Source: an uncultured Eubacteriales bacterium (GTDB lineage: Bacteria; Bacillota; Clostridia; Peptostreptococcales; Anaerovoracaceae). From it: 64,000 nt of DNA. Below, in pieces: positions 48,437 to 56,030 of the stretch (position 1 is the stretch's first letter; the number at the start of each line of letters is the position of its first letter). Below the pieces are notes generated by a model, which had not been told where the DNA came from, did no database searches, and saw only the letters and a program-made list of their open reading frames with translations. The DNA lies in NCBI GenBank assembly GCA_910583765.1, contig CAJTYS010000001.1, positions 1 through 64,000 on the forward strand, read 5' to 3'. The translations under genes and the position numbers were made by a program.

Positions 48437-49346
48437 AAATCTCCTCTGCCTCCTTAAACATTTCTTGTATGATTTCCGCTGCGGACTGTTCCTTTTTCAC
48501 AAGTCCCGCGATCTGTCCCGACATGATGTTCCCGTGATCCGCGTCACCGTCCCTGACAGCGGCCGCCAAAGTGCCCGTGCAAAGCTCGTTGATTTTCTCC
48601 ACATCCTCATTTTTCTTTTCCAATGATAGGATTTCTCTTGCCAGTTTATTTTTGATGACCCGCACAGGATGCCCCGTGCTCCTGCCTGTAGCTACTGTGG
48701 AGGAATCCTTTGCCTTTAATATCGCGTCTTTATAGCCCTGAGCCACAATGCACTCTTTGGCCACTAGAAATCGAGTCCCTACCTGGATGCCCTTTGCCCC
48801 CAGCATGTACGCGGCCGCCACGCCTCTGCCGTCTGCGATCCCACCTGCCGCGATCACTGGGATTTTCACTGCGTCAGCGATCTGAGGGACTAGTGCCATG
48901 GTCGTGGTCTCTCCAATATGGCCTCCTGCCTCGGTCCCTTCCGCCACTACCGCATCAGCTCCCGCTCGTTCTACCCGCATTGCCAGCGCTACATTAGCCA
49001 CTACTGGAACCACTTTGATCCCATGTTCCTTCATCTTTGCGATGTATTTTCCCGGATTTCCCGCGCCTGTAGTCACCACAGGCACTCTCTCTTCACAGAT
49101 CACCTCAATCAGCTCCTCCACATTTGGCGCAAGGAGCATTAAATTTACGCCAAAAGGCTGGTCTGTCATTTCCCGCGTCTTTTGGATCTGCTGCCGCAGC
49201 CAATCCGCGGATTCACCGCCGGAGGCTATGATCCCAAGCCCGCCGCCATTGCTGACCGCTGCCGCTAGATTGCATTCCGCGATTCTAGCCATGGCTCCCT
49301 GGATGATGGGATACCGAGTCCCTAATATTTCGCATACGTTTATCAT
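48378..49346 (-). CDS. fabK: FMN-dependent enoyl-ACP reductase FabK
   Basis: The 322-residue product begins MINVCEILGTRYPIIQGAMA. It has GGLGIIASGG, GVNLMLLAPN, VTTGAGNP, the catalytic-type GTEAGGHIGETTTM with its His, and GVAAAYMLGAKGIQVGTRFL. It reduces enoyl-ACP and replaces FabI. It is the first gene of the leftward fab operon. Its last 19 codons are read in another frame as the start of fabD, an unusually long overlap. Confidence 0.95.
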   Translation of the reverse strand: MINVCEILGTRYPIIQGAMARIAECNLAAAVSNGGGLGIIASGGESADWLRQQIQKTREMTDQPFGVNLMLLAPNVEELIEVICEERVPVVTTGAGNPGKYIAKMKEHGIKVVPVVANVALAMRVERAGADAVVAEGTEAGGHIGETTTMALVPQIADAVKIPVIAAGGIADGRGVAAAYMLGAKGIQVGTRFLVAKECIVAQGYKDAILKAKDSSTVATGRSTGHPVRVIKNKLAREILSLEKKNEDVEKINELCTGTLAAAVRDGDADHGNIMSGQIAGLVKKEQSAAEIIQEMFKEAEEIYEDRNHICRAGSSISGNGK

Positions 49347-49491
49347 TTTCTCCTCCTCCTGATTTTACAACTGCCTGATCCTGCGCAGCCTGCCGCCAAA
49401 TCACCTGGCTGCGATTTCATAACCTGTTCTTATTTTACCAGTTTTCTCTAAATCATACAATCCTATTGAAATACTGTTTGAAGAAACATTT

Positions 49492-49546
49492 ACTTTGATT
49501 ATCAAACTATTTTATTCCATTATAATTATTTTTCTCAAAAAGTCAA
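49492..49546 (-). promoter_or_regulatory. fab operon promoter with FabT-like operator
   Basis: TTGACT (49541-49546), a 16-bp spacer and TATAAT (49519-49524) form a leftward promoter. Just downstream lies the 17-bp palindrome ACTTTGATTATCAAACT (49492-49508), whose TTTGATNATCAAA core matches known FabT boxes. It covers the expected transcription start, a position suited for repression. The MarR domain of the fusion protein in the same operon is the probable ligand. Confidence 0.8.
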
Positions 49547-49656
49547 GAGAACATCCAAACTTTTCCATGCAAAACAATTGCTTTTGTTGTGGAGGCCCAG
49601 CGATCAGCTTCGCTGCCATGCCAAAGTATGGAGAACCATATTGCCCGCATAATAAA

Positions 49657-49690
49657 AAGGGCTCACCAGTTACCGGCTTTGCCCTTTGAT
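49657..49690 (-). terminator. Intrinsic terminator of the ECF sigma gene
   Basis: On the minus strand AAGGGC and GCCCTT pair over an 18-nt loop and are followed by TTTATT, after the stop of the sigma gene at 49730. Confidence 0.6.
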
Positions 49691-49729
49691 CCGTTCCTAT
49701 CCTTTTATATTATCGGGATTGGTCTGTTC

Positions 49730-50299
49730 TCATATTTCTTCTGTGGTTTCCTTGTCAGCCAGCCCTTTTTTCACTCTCGCGGCAATGAGGATCTGGCGCA
49801 GGTGTGCTAAGCCTCTGGCGTGCCTACTTTTGACAGTACTGATATTTTCACCTGTGATCTGCGAAATTTCTTTGAGCTTGTAGCCTTCAAAATAGTAAAG
49901 GCGAAAGATGACCAGTGTTTTCTCCGGCAAGCGGTTTAGCGCCCTGCGCAGCTCTTCCTGACAGGCAGTTTGTTCCACCTCTTCTTCCAACCTCTGATAA
50001 TGCGCGTCATCAACGTACGGCATCTGTGATTCAAAGCCTTCGGGATCCGTGGAGCATACAAGGTCACGGCCTTTCATGGATCTGCGCCAATAGCGGCTGA
50101 GTTCGTTCCTGGTGATTTTCCATAACCATGCGTCCATTTTGTTGGGATCCCGCAGTTTGTGCAGAGAGCGCAACGCGTTTATGAAAATATCATGGAGCAG
50201 GTCATGCCTGTCTTGTTCCGGTACGTTCTGAATGATCAAGAGTCTGTTGATGTTATTATACTTTGCGCACAAAAGTGCTCGTTTCTCTTCCATATCCAA
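49730..50299 (-). CDS. ECF-type RNA polymerase sigma factor
   Basis: The 189-residue product has region 2 (DRHDLLHDIFINALRSLHKL, then DAWLWKITRNELSRYWRR) and region 4 (RALNRLPEKTLVIFRLYYFE, GYKLKEISQITGENISTVKS). No sigma-1 region is present. Extracytoplasmic-type sigma factors act in cell-envelope or stress responses; the anti-sigma partner is not adjacent. It is placed just upstream of the fab promoter on the same strand. Confidence 0.9.
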   Translation of the reverse strand: MDMEEKRALLCAKYNNINRLLIIQNVPEQDRHDLLHDIFINALRSLHKLRDPNKMDAWLWKITRNELSRYWRRSMKGRDLVCSTDPEGFESQMPYVDDAHYQRLEEEVEQTACQEELRRALNRLPEKTLVIFRLYYFEGYKLKEISQITGENISTVKSRHARGLAHLRQILIAARVKKGLADKETTEEI

Positions 50300-50517
50300 G
50301 GCATACGATCCTTTCTCAAGAGCTGCTTAGTTTGTTTCCTCCATTATTAAGTGTAGCAATTTTATTCATAGCGAAAAGTAGCTGGCAGAAGTTACAAAAT
50401 TACCTTTAAAGGGTTTTTTTATAAAATAAAAATTTTTTCTTCAAAAATTGCGCCTTTTTTCGCCAAAATTTCCTCTATATTAGCATGAACTATTTTTTGA
50501 GATAAGGAGAATTTTTT

Positions 50518-50910
50518 ATGAAAATTGAACTTCAACAACGAATCGCGCACAATCTTACAATTCTTCGCCAGAACGCTAAGCTGAGTCAAACCGCTCTAGC
50601 CTCACACATGGGAATAAATAGGAGCACATACTGCCAATACGAACTAGGCGAACGATTTCCTGATGTAGTCACATTACAGGCATTATGCAAATTCTACCAT
50701 GTTAGCATGGATACGGTGCTTAACTGCGATGTACAAACAGTTTTACGGGAATATTTTCTTTATCAGGAGTATACGCGCGAGGAAACCAAATTGCTGGTTC
50801 TATATAATTCACTCTCTGATTTTTCAAAAGGAAGGCTGGTCGAAAGAGCAGAGGAATTGGCCCGGCTGGATCGTGCCAGGAGACAGGACATGCTTTTGAT
50901 GAATGGGTGA
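50518..50910 (+). CDS. XRE-family transcriptional regulator (130 aa)
   Basis: The product begins MKIELQQRIAHNLTILRQNA and contains an HTH (SQTALASHMGINRSTYCQYE), then a helical C-terminal part with KGRLVERAEELARLDRAR. AAGGAG lies 8 bases before the ATG. It is convergent with the next regulator gene. No target is obvious. Confidence 0.85.
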   Translation: MKIELQQRIAHNLTILRQNAKLSQTALASHMGINRSTYCQYELGERFPDVVTLQALCKFYHVSMDTVLNCDVQTVLREYFLYQEYTREETKLLVLYNSLSDFSKGRLVERAEELARLDRARRQDMLLMNG

Positions 50911-50923
50911 TCTTTCCCGCCCC

Positions 50924-51238
50924 TTATCGTTCATGCAGACCTTCCAGATATCCAATTGCTCTTGCCTGCATTTCCTTAGGAAGACCATCCCACAGCAAGA
51001 GCAGTTGTTTCTGTTGACTCGTTAGGTCAACTTTTCTGCTCTCGTCTGTGAAAAACTGCGCCATGGTAATGTCTAGGCCTTCACAGATCTTCTGTAATGT
51101 GGGCAGAGTTGGCATTGTATCTTTTTTAAACATATTTGTCAGTGTGGTGTATGGAATCTTCGCGTCCAAAGCCAGCCTATATTTGCTGATGCCTTTTTTC
51201 ATACGAATGGATTCAATTCTAGTAAGTGCGTCATTCAC
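50924..51238 (-). CDS. XRE-family transcriptional regulator (104 aa)
   Basis: The product begins MNDALTRIESIRMKKGISKY and has RLALDAKIPYTTLTNMFKKD as its HTH. The C-terminal region has QQKQLLLLWDGLPKEMQARA. It is convergent with the gene at 50518. The upstream DNA carries two copies of TATACGCATATT (51258-51269 and 51303-51314), probably its operators. Confidence 0.85.
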   Translation of the reverse strand: MNDALTRIESIRMKKGISKYRLALDAKIPYTTLTNMFKKDTMPTLPTLQKICEGLDITMAQFFTDESRKVDLTSQQKQLLLLWDGLPKEMQARAIGYLEGLHER

Positions 51239-51257
51239 GATTTACGACCTCGTTTCT

Positions 51258-51314
51258 ATACGCATATTTTATCGTAAATTCTTTTCGATTTTCAGTCTAT
51301 AATATACGCATATT
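51258..51314. promoter_or_regulatory. Repeated 12-mer operator candidates (TATACGCATATT)
   Basis: TATACGCATATT occurs at 51258-51269 and 51303-51314, upstream of the leftward XRE gene. Copies are 45 bp apart, and the sequence between is AT-rich with possible -10 elements. Confidence 0.5.
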
Positions 51315-51399
51315 CATATACTTATATTCATCACACTGCTGCTGCTCGGCCGCTAAATCCCAGGAGTGCGGGCATCACTTCCAGTATCTTCAAAAAAGA

Positions 51400-51450
51400 A
51401 AAAAACCATATCCGTCAATCCCTTTGACGAAATATGGCTTTTGTTTTCTT
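51400..51450. terminator. Bidirectional terminator hairpin
   Basis: CCATATCCGTCAA and TTGACGAAATATGG pair with one bulge. Leftward transcripts end in GGTTTTTTTC and rightward ones in GGCTTTTGTTTTC. It ends the transcript of the 51-aa gene. Confidence 0.75.
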
Positions 51451-51468
51451 ATTCTAATTGGCTATTTT

Positions 51469-51624
51469 TTAATGGTACGCGCCGCAGACCTGCTCCAGGC
51501 TGTATTCCCCTGCGCCACTCATACGGCTGTCATCTCTGACGCACACCTTCAACAGGACTTCTTCTTTTTTGATTTCTCGTTCAAGTACAACATTTCCATT
51601 ATCATCTTTCACCAAAATTGTCAT
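51469..51624 (-). CDS. Small hypothetical protein (51 aa)
   Basis: GGAGAGAGCACT precedes the ATG at 51624. The product begins MTILVKDDNGNVVLEREIKK, has VCVRDDSRMSGAGEYSLEQV and ends CGAYH. It has its own promoter (51667-51695) and terminator. No family is recognised. Confidence 0.65.
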   Translation of the reverse strand: MTILVKDDNGNVVLEREIKKEEVLLKVCVRDDSRMSGAGEYSLEQVCGAYH

Positions 51625-51666
51625 AGTGCTCTCTCCTTCATCAAATTATCTGCGTTTCACTTTATC

Positions 51667-51695
51667 ATGATAACGTGTTATATCAATAAAGTCAA
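51667..51695 (-). promoter_or_regulatory. Promoter of the 51-aa gene (TTGACT-17-TATCAT)
   Basis: TTGACT (51690-51695) and TATCAT (51667-51672) with a 17-bp spacer read leftward; an ATAACACGTTAT palindrome lies in the spacer region. Confidence 0.7.
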
Positions 51696-51836
51696 CTAGT
51701 TTTTAAAAAATTAGCGCCAAAAAATAAAGGAGCAAAGGTGAAGAAACCGTTTTTTAATATTCCGATTTCCCACCTTTGCGGATGAAAAGGCAACATTCAT
51801 CATCAAAGGACCAAGGATGCGGCGATCTTTTCCGCA

Positions 51837-51867
51837 TAAAAAAACTCCCCCAAATCTCTGGAGAAGC
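51837..51867 (-). terminator. Intrinsic terminator downstream of the cobalamin riboswitch
   Basis: On the minus strand CTTCTCC and GGGGGAG pair around AGAGATTT and are followed by TTTTTTT. It would end a leftward RNA from the riboswitch promoter at about 330 nt. Confidence 0.65.
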
Positions 51868-52014
51868 TGAGTTTCGTTTAAAACGCCAAACCTGCGCTCA
51901 ATGATTCCTTTCTAAAAGCAGTTCTTACTGAAATCCCCTTAACAAAGCTGTCAGCGTTTCCTGCTCTAATAAAAAAACCTCATCTTCTTACCCAAAGATT
52001 TTCCTTCGATCCTC

Positions 52015-52165
52015 ACAGAATAAAGTTTCCTGACTTGCGGTTCATCCTCTGAAACGCCTTCTCGCTGTTTCGCAATGGCATATGGTTTCATCGTCTCCGC
52101 TTACAGTAGGGGCAAGCCTGTGCCGGATTCTCACCGGACTTCCTTACACTTCCATGAGTTATTCA
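52015..52165 (-). ncRNA. Cobalamin riboswitch
   Basis: The minus strand contains the conserved core in order. GGAAGTCCGGTGAGAATCC starts near 52143, followed by GGCACAGGC, TGCCCC, TACTGTAAGCGG (B12 box region) and, about 90 nt later, AACCGCAAGTCAGGAAAC. A strong promoter (TGGACA-17-TATCAT) precedes it. No cobalamin transport or synthesis gene follows: the next leftward gene is the 51-aa hypothetical, with its own promoter beyond a terminator. The element is therefore an orphan in this window. Confidence 0.88.
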
Positions 52166-52175
52166 ATTCTTTTTT

Positions 52176-52204
52176 ATGATATCAGAAAATTCCGGTTTTG
52201 TCCA
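52176..52204 (-). promoter_or_regulatory. Promoter of the cobalamin riboswitch
   Basis: TGGACA (52199-52204) and TATCAT (52176-52181) with a 17-bp spacer place the RNA start near 52169, just before the riboswitch core. Confidence 0.75.
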
Positions 52205-52269
52205 GGAGTTTTTTTCGGCACCGCATGAACCCATGCGAAATCACTCTTGCATTTACTTTTGTTACATCA

Positions 52270-52602
52270 TCAATGATCCAAATCATCCGCAAAAAGATTC
52301 TCATAGTCTTGAAGTTGATGATAAATCGCATCTACATAAACATCGGATCCATCTATTCGATACAGCATAAGATAACGGTGGCGCTTAAAGTTGATCTGAC
52401 GATATGTATGCTTTCTAAGCCGTGGATCTTCACAGAGTCCAAGGCTTCCAGCTACTATAGAAAGCATCTGTCTTGTTTCCATGGCATCTTGCCATACATT
52501 ACGAGCCGCCTGTTCATTTAGCAAAACATACTGGAGATAGTCAATATAACTGTTTAACTGCGATATCGCCTTCGGCGAAATAACTACATTATAGAAACCC
52601 AT
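52270..52602 (-). CDS. RelE/ParE-family toxin
   Basis: The 110-residue product begins MGFYNVVISPKAISQLNSYI and has RQINFKRHRYLMLYRIDGSD, VYVDAIYHQLQDYENLF, the ParE-type core. It overlaps the antitoxin gene by 14 bp. It belongs to the host region, independent of the prophage pair. Confidence 0.88.
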   Translation of the reverse strand: MGFYNVVISPKAISQLNSYIDYLQYVLLNEQAARNVWQDAMETRQMLSIVAGSLGLCEDPRLRKHTYRQINFKRHRYLMLYRIDGSDVYVDAIYHQLQDYENLFADDLDH

Positions 52603-52831
52603 GCTGTCTCCCTAATTTGTTCAACGCATCTTCCATATCAAGACCCTCTCCATCAGTAATCTGTTGGCGAGATTCTACCAAGTCTGAAAGAATCTGCTCT
52701 GCATTGACTGGTGCAAAAGGATTGGCAGCTTTTTTAGAAGCAAAAAGCTGTTGTGTAAATTCAAACACTTTACGCCTTGCCTCTTCTGGCATGACCTCTA
52801 ACATAGATATCGTTGCATCTAAAGTACTCAT
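52589..52831 (-). CDS. Antitoxin of the RelE/ParE pair
   Basis: The 80-residue product begins MSTLDATISMLEVMPEEARR and contains a helical FEFTQQLFASKKAANPFAPV segment and an acidic toxin-binding tail (ITDGEGLDMEDALNKLG). AAAGGAG precedes the ATG. It overlaps the toxin gene; the N-terminal helix set probably dimerises and binds the promoter. Confidence 0.8.
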   Translation of the reverse strand: MSTLDATISMLEVMPEEARRKVFEFTQQLFASKKAANPFAPVNAEQILSDLVESRQQITDGEGLDMEDALNKLGRQHGFL

Positions 52832-52977
52832 AGAAATCTCCTTTCCTAACCCTCACCAATTGGAAACTACCGTGCCTTATGTCTGAATTATATACAAAAA
52901 AGCCACCAAATTCAATAGAAATATCCCCCAAGCCTCTCAAACTACCCAAACCAACCACCTAAACTATCCAAAAAGCC

Positions 52978-53057
52978 TAGCGGGAGCGTTTTGCGGCGGG
53001 AACCTCCGCAGGGGGGTACCCCCGAGGACTAGTTCCCAGAACAAAACACTCCCGCTA
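52978..53057 (-). terminator. 80-bp nested palindrome ending sigG
   Basis: TAGCGGGAGCGTTTTG (52978-52993) and its complement with one mismatch (53042-53057) form a 16-bp outer stem. Inside it, GGGAAC pairs with GTTCCC and GGGGGTACCCCC is self-complementary. The leftward RNA ends in GGCTTTTTGG. It covers the sigG stop codon. The elaborate form is unusual for a simple terminator. Confidence 0.65.
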
Positions 53058-53825
53058 CACATATTTCCGCATATACTTCAACGCGTTCTTCTCCAGCCTA
53101 GACACTTGCGCCTGGCTGATGGAAATTTCCTGTGCCACTTCCATCTGGGTTTTGCCTTCAAAAAACCGCATAGTAAGGATGTTTCTTTCTCTGGGCGAAA
53201 GCTTTTTCATGGCCTCTGACAGAGAAATATTTTCGATCCATTTGGCATCGGTGTTTTTCATGTCTTTGACCTGATCCATCACATAGACCGCGTCGCCGTT
53301 GTCATGAAACACCGGCTCGAACAGAGAAATAGGGTCCTGGATGGAATCCAGAGCCAGCACCACATCTTCCCGCTTTAAATCCAGTTCCTTGGCGATCTCT
53401 GTCACAGTGGGCTCCCGCAGCATGTCTCTGGAAAGCTTTTCCTTTGCCTGCAGCGCTTTATAGGCCGTGTCCCGCAAGGATCTGGATACTCGGATGCTGT
53501 TGTTGTCCCGCAGATACCGCCTCACTTCCCCAATGATCATGGGGACCGCGTAAGTACTGAACTTCACGCCGTGAGACGTATCAAAATTATCCAGGGCCTT
53601 GATTAGCCCGATGCAGCCTACTTGGAACAGATCGTCTGGATTTTCCCCACGATTGTTGAATCTTTGGATCACAGAAAGCACAAGACGCAGATTCCCTTTT
53701 ATGAATTCTTCCCTTACCTCTTCATCTCCAGCCTTGACTTTTTCGATCATTTCCATCATCTCTTTGTCCTTGTAGCGCGGCAGCTTCGCTGTGTTCACGC
53801 CACAAATTTCCACCTTGTTTGCCAT
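53055..53825 (-). CDS. sigG: Forespore RNA polymerase sigma factor SigG
   Basis: The 256-residue product begins MANKVEICGVNTAKLPRYKD, the diagnostic SigG start. It has regions 2.1-2.4 (NPDDLFQVGCIGLIKALDNF, DTSHGVKFSTYAVPMIIGEV), region 3 and region 4 (MKKLSPRERNILTMRFFEGK, TQMEVAQEISISQAQVSRLE). It directs late forespore genes. The ATG at 53825 is preferred over a TTG one codon earlier. It is separated from sigE by the arg operon and a chemoreceptor gene. Confidence 0.97.
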   Translation of the reverse strand: MANKVEICGVNTAKLPRYKDKEMMEMIEKVKAGDEEVREEFIKGNLRLVLSVIQRFNNRGENPDDLFQVGCIGLIKALDNFDTSHGVKFSTYAVPMIIGEVRRYLRDNNSIRVSRSLRDTAYKALQAKEKLSRDMLREPTVTEIAKELDLKREDVVLALDSIQDPISLFEPVFHDNGDAVYVMDQVKDMKNTDAKWIENISLSEAMKKLSPRERNILTMRFFEGKTQMEVAQEISISQAQVSRLEKNALKYMRKYV

Positions 53826-53961
53826 CAATAAGGTCCTCGCGTTCCTTTGCTCCCCTTTAGCATTTCAACGCTGATTCGCATACCTTATTTATGCGCAAAT
53901 CCAGGCGGTTTTATTCTGCCTGGCTGGAAACTATTTTAGCTTGGATCACAGACTGAAATCC

Positions 53962-55137
53962 TCAAGCAAGCGTCAAGGCACGCTCCAAGATCCCCAGTCC
54001 CTTGTCGATTTCTTCATATGTAATGGTCAGCGGCGGGAGGAGCCTGATTTTTTCTTTGGCAGTCAGGGTCATCAAGCCATGTTCCAAGGCCTGCGCCACC
54101 ACTTTTTTCGCGTCTTTTTCTTTCAGTTCCACGCCGATCATCAGTCCCATTCCGGAAACAGACGTCACCTGCGGCAGGGCTGAAAGCTTTTCTTTCATGT
54201 ACGCGCCCTTTTCCTCCACGTCCTTGAGAAAGCCTTCATCCATACGACTGAGCACCTCCAAAGCGCCGGCGCAGGCCACTGGGTTTCCGCCATACGTTGT
54301 TCCATGGTTCCCTGGCTGCAGCACGTCACAGACTTTTTCCCCGAACAAAGCCCCTCCGATCGGAAGGCCGCCGCCAATGCCCTTGGCAAAGGTCACGATG
54401 TCCGGCTTCACGTCAAAGTGTTCATAGGCGAACAGCTTGCCTGTCCTTCCGATGCCAGTCTGCACTTCATCGACAATGAACACCATGTCCTTCTGTCGGC
54501 ACAGCTCCTCCACCTCTTTCACAAAGTCTCGGTCCAGATTTGCCACGCCGCCCTCACCCTGGATGATCTCCAGCATAATGGCGCAAGTCTTGTCCGTTAC
54601 CTTCCGGCGCAGGTCCTCCATATCGTTAGGCTTGCAGTAAACATAGTGCCTAAGAAACGGATAAAACTCCTTGTGATAACCGGCCTGCCCTGTGGCTGTG
54701 ATGGCTGCCATGGTTCTTCCATGAAAGGAATTTTCCAAGGTCATGATCCAGTTAATATCGTTTCCATATTTATTGTTGCTGTATTTTCTCGCAGTCTTCA
54801 TGGCAGCTTCGTTGGCCTCTGCTCCAGAGTTGGCGAAAAACGCCTTTTTCATGCCAGTCCGCTCTGTGAGGATGTCCGCTACCCGCGCTTGGGGCTCTGT
54901 ATAAAACAGATTGGAAGCATGCTGCAGTTTTTTCAGCTGTTTTGTCACAGCCTTGATCCAGCCTTCATCGCAAAAGCCTAGGGAATTGACACCGATCCCC
55001 GCAGTGAAATCAATGTATTCTTTCCCATCCGCGTCCACGCAAATGGCCCCTTTCCCATGGTCCGCCACCAGATCATAGCGGGCATAAGTGCCAACGATTT
55101 TTTCCTGGTCCACTTTTTTCACATCAATCTTTTTCAT
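53962..55137 (-). CDS. argD: Acetylornithine aminotransferase
   Basis: I start at the ATG at 55137 (after GAGAGG). The 391-residue product begins MKKIDVKKVDQEKIVGTYAR. It has the class III PLP pattern: FFANSGAEANEAAMKTARKY, SFHGRTMAAITATGQ, MVFIVDEVQTGIGRTG (D of PLP pocket), and KPDIVTFAKGIGGGLPIGGA with the catalytic Lys. It converts N-acetylglutamate semialdehyde to N-acetylornithine. It overlaps argB by 14 bp. Confidence 0.96.
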   Translation of the reverse strand: MKKIDVKKVDQEKIVGTYARYDLVADHGKGAICVDADGKEYIDFTAGIGVNSLGFCDEGWIKAVTKQLKKLQHASNLFYTEPQARVADILTERTGMKKAFFANSGAEANEAAMKTARKYSNNKYGNDINWIMTLENSFHGRTMAAITATGQAGYHKEFYPFLRHYVYCKPNDMEDLRRKVTDKTCAIMLEIIQGEGGVANLDRDFVKEVEELCRQKDMVFIVDEVQTGIGRTGKLFAYEHFDVKPDIVTFAKGIGGGLPIGGALFGEKVCDVLQPGNHGTTYGGNPVACAGALEVLSRMDEGFLKDVEEKGAYMKEKLSALPQVTSVSGMGLMIGVELKEKDAKKVVAQALEHGLMTLTAKEKIRLLPPLTITYEEIDKGLGILERALTLA

Positions 55138-56020
55138 GATAATATTTCGCCTCTCTTTCACATAAAATGGCCGTTCCAGCTCCTTTATCCGTAAAAATTT
55201 CCAGCAGTACGCTGTGAGGGATCCGTCCATCTAGGATATGCACTCTGGAAACGCCGTTTTGTATGGCCTCAATGCAGTTATTGAGCTTTGGGAGCATGCC
55301 GCCGCCTATGTAACCATCCTCAATCAGCCGCTGGGCTTCACTCACGTACAGCTCTGGAATGATCGTGCTTGGATCCTTTGGATTTTTATACACACCATCG
55401 ATATCCGTCAGGAACGCCAGCTTTTCTGCGTTCACGGATTTGGCAATGGCGCAGGCAGCGTCGTCCGCATTGATATTGTAAGTTTTGAAATCCGCATCCA
55501 TGCCTACTGGAAAGACAATGGGCAGAAAATCTTTTTCCAGCAAATCATGCAGCACCTTTGGGTTCACCTGCTCCACCTGGCCCACGTAACCAATGTCTTC
55601 GCCGCCAGAAAGCTTTCTGGAAACCTGGAGCAAGCCGCCGTCCTTTCCGCTGATGCCCGCCGCCTTCACGCCTAAAGACTGGACTAAAGCCACCAACTCT
55701 TTGTTGACCTTCCCCAGGACCATTTCAACTAACTCCATGGTATCTGCGTCCGTGACCCGCAGACCATTGATAAAACGCGGCTCCATGCCTACCTTTCCCA
55801 CCCAGCGGCTGATCTCCCTGCCGCCGCCATGGACAATGATGGGCTTGAAACCCACCAGCTTTAGGAGTACCACATCTTGAACGACTTTTTTCTTTAGTTC
55901 CTCGTCCAGCATGGCGCTGCCGCCGTATTTGATGACAATGATCTTTCGATTGAACCGCTGGATGTACGGCAGCGCTTCGATCAGGACTTCTGCTTTGTCT
56001 AAATATTTCTGCTGTACCAC
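55124..56020 (-). CDS. argB: N-acetylglutamate kinase
   Basis: The 298-residue product begins MVQQKYLDKAEVLIEALPYI. It has VIKYGGSAMLDEELK (phosphate-binding), KPIIVHGGGREISRWVGKVG, FINGLRVTDADTMELVEMVL, and NINADDAACAIAKSVNAEKL with the catalytic and nucleotide residues. Its form, with an N-terminal helix, is typical of arginine-feedback-sensitive enzymes. It phosphorylates N-acetylglutamate. Confidence 0.96.
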   Translation of the reverse strand: MVQQKYLDKAEVLIEALPYIQRFNRKIIVIKYGGSAMLDEELKKKVVQDVVLLKLVGFKPIIVHGGGREISRWVGKVGMEPRFINGLRVTDADTMELVEMVLGKVNKELVALVQSLGVKAAGISGKDGGLLQVSRKLSGGEDIGYVGQVEQVNPKVLHDLLEKDFLPIVFPVGMDADFKTYNINADDAACAIAKSVNAEKLAFLTDIDGVYKNPKDPSTIIPELYVSEAQRLIEDGYIGGGMLPKLNNCIEAIQNGVSRVHILDGRIPHSVLLEIFTDKGAGTAILCEREAKYYHEKD

Positions 56021-56030
56021 TTGCCCCTCC

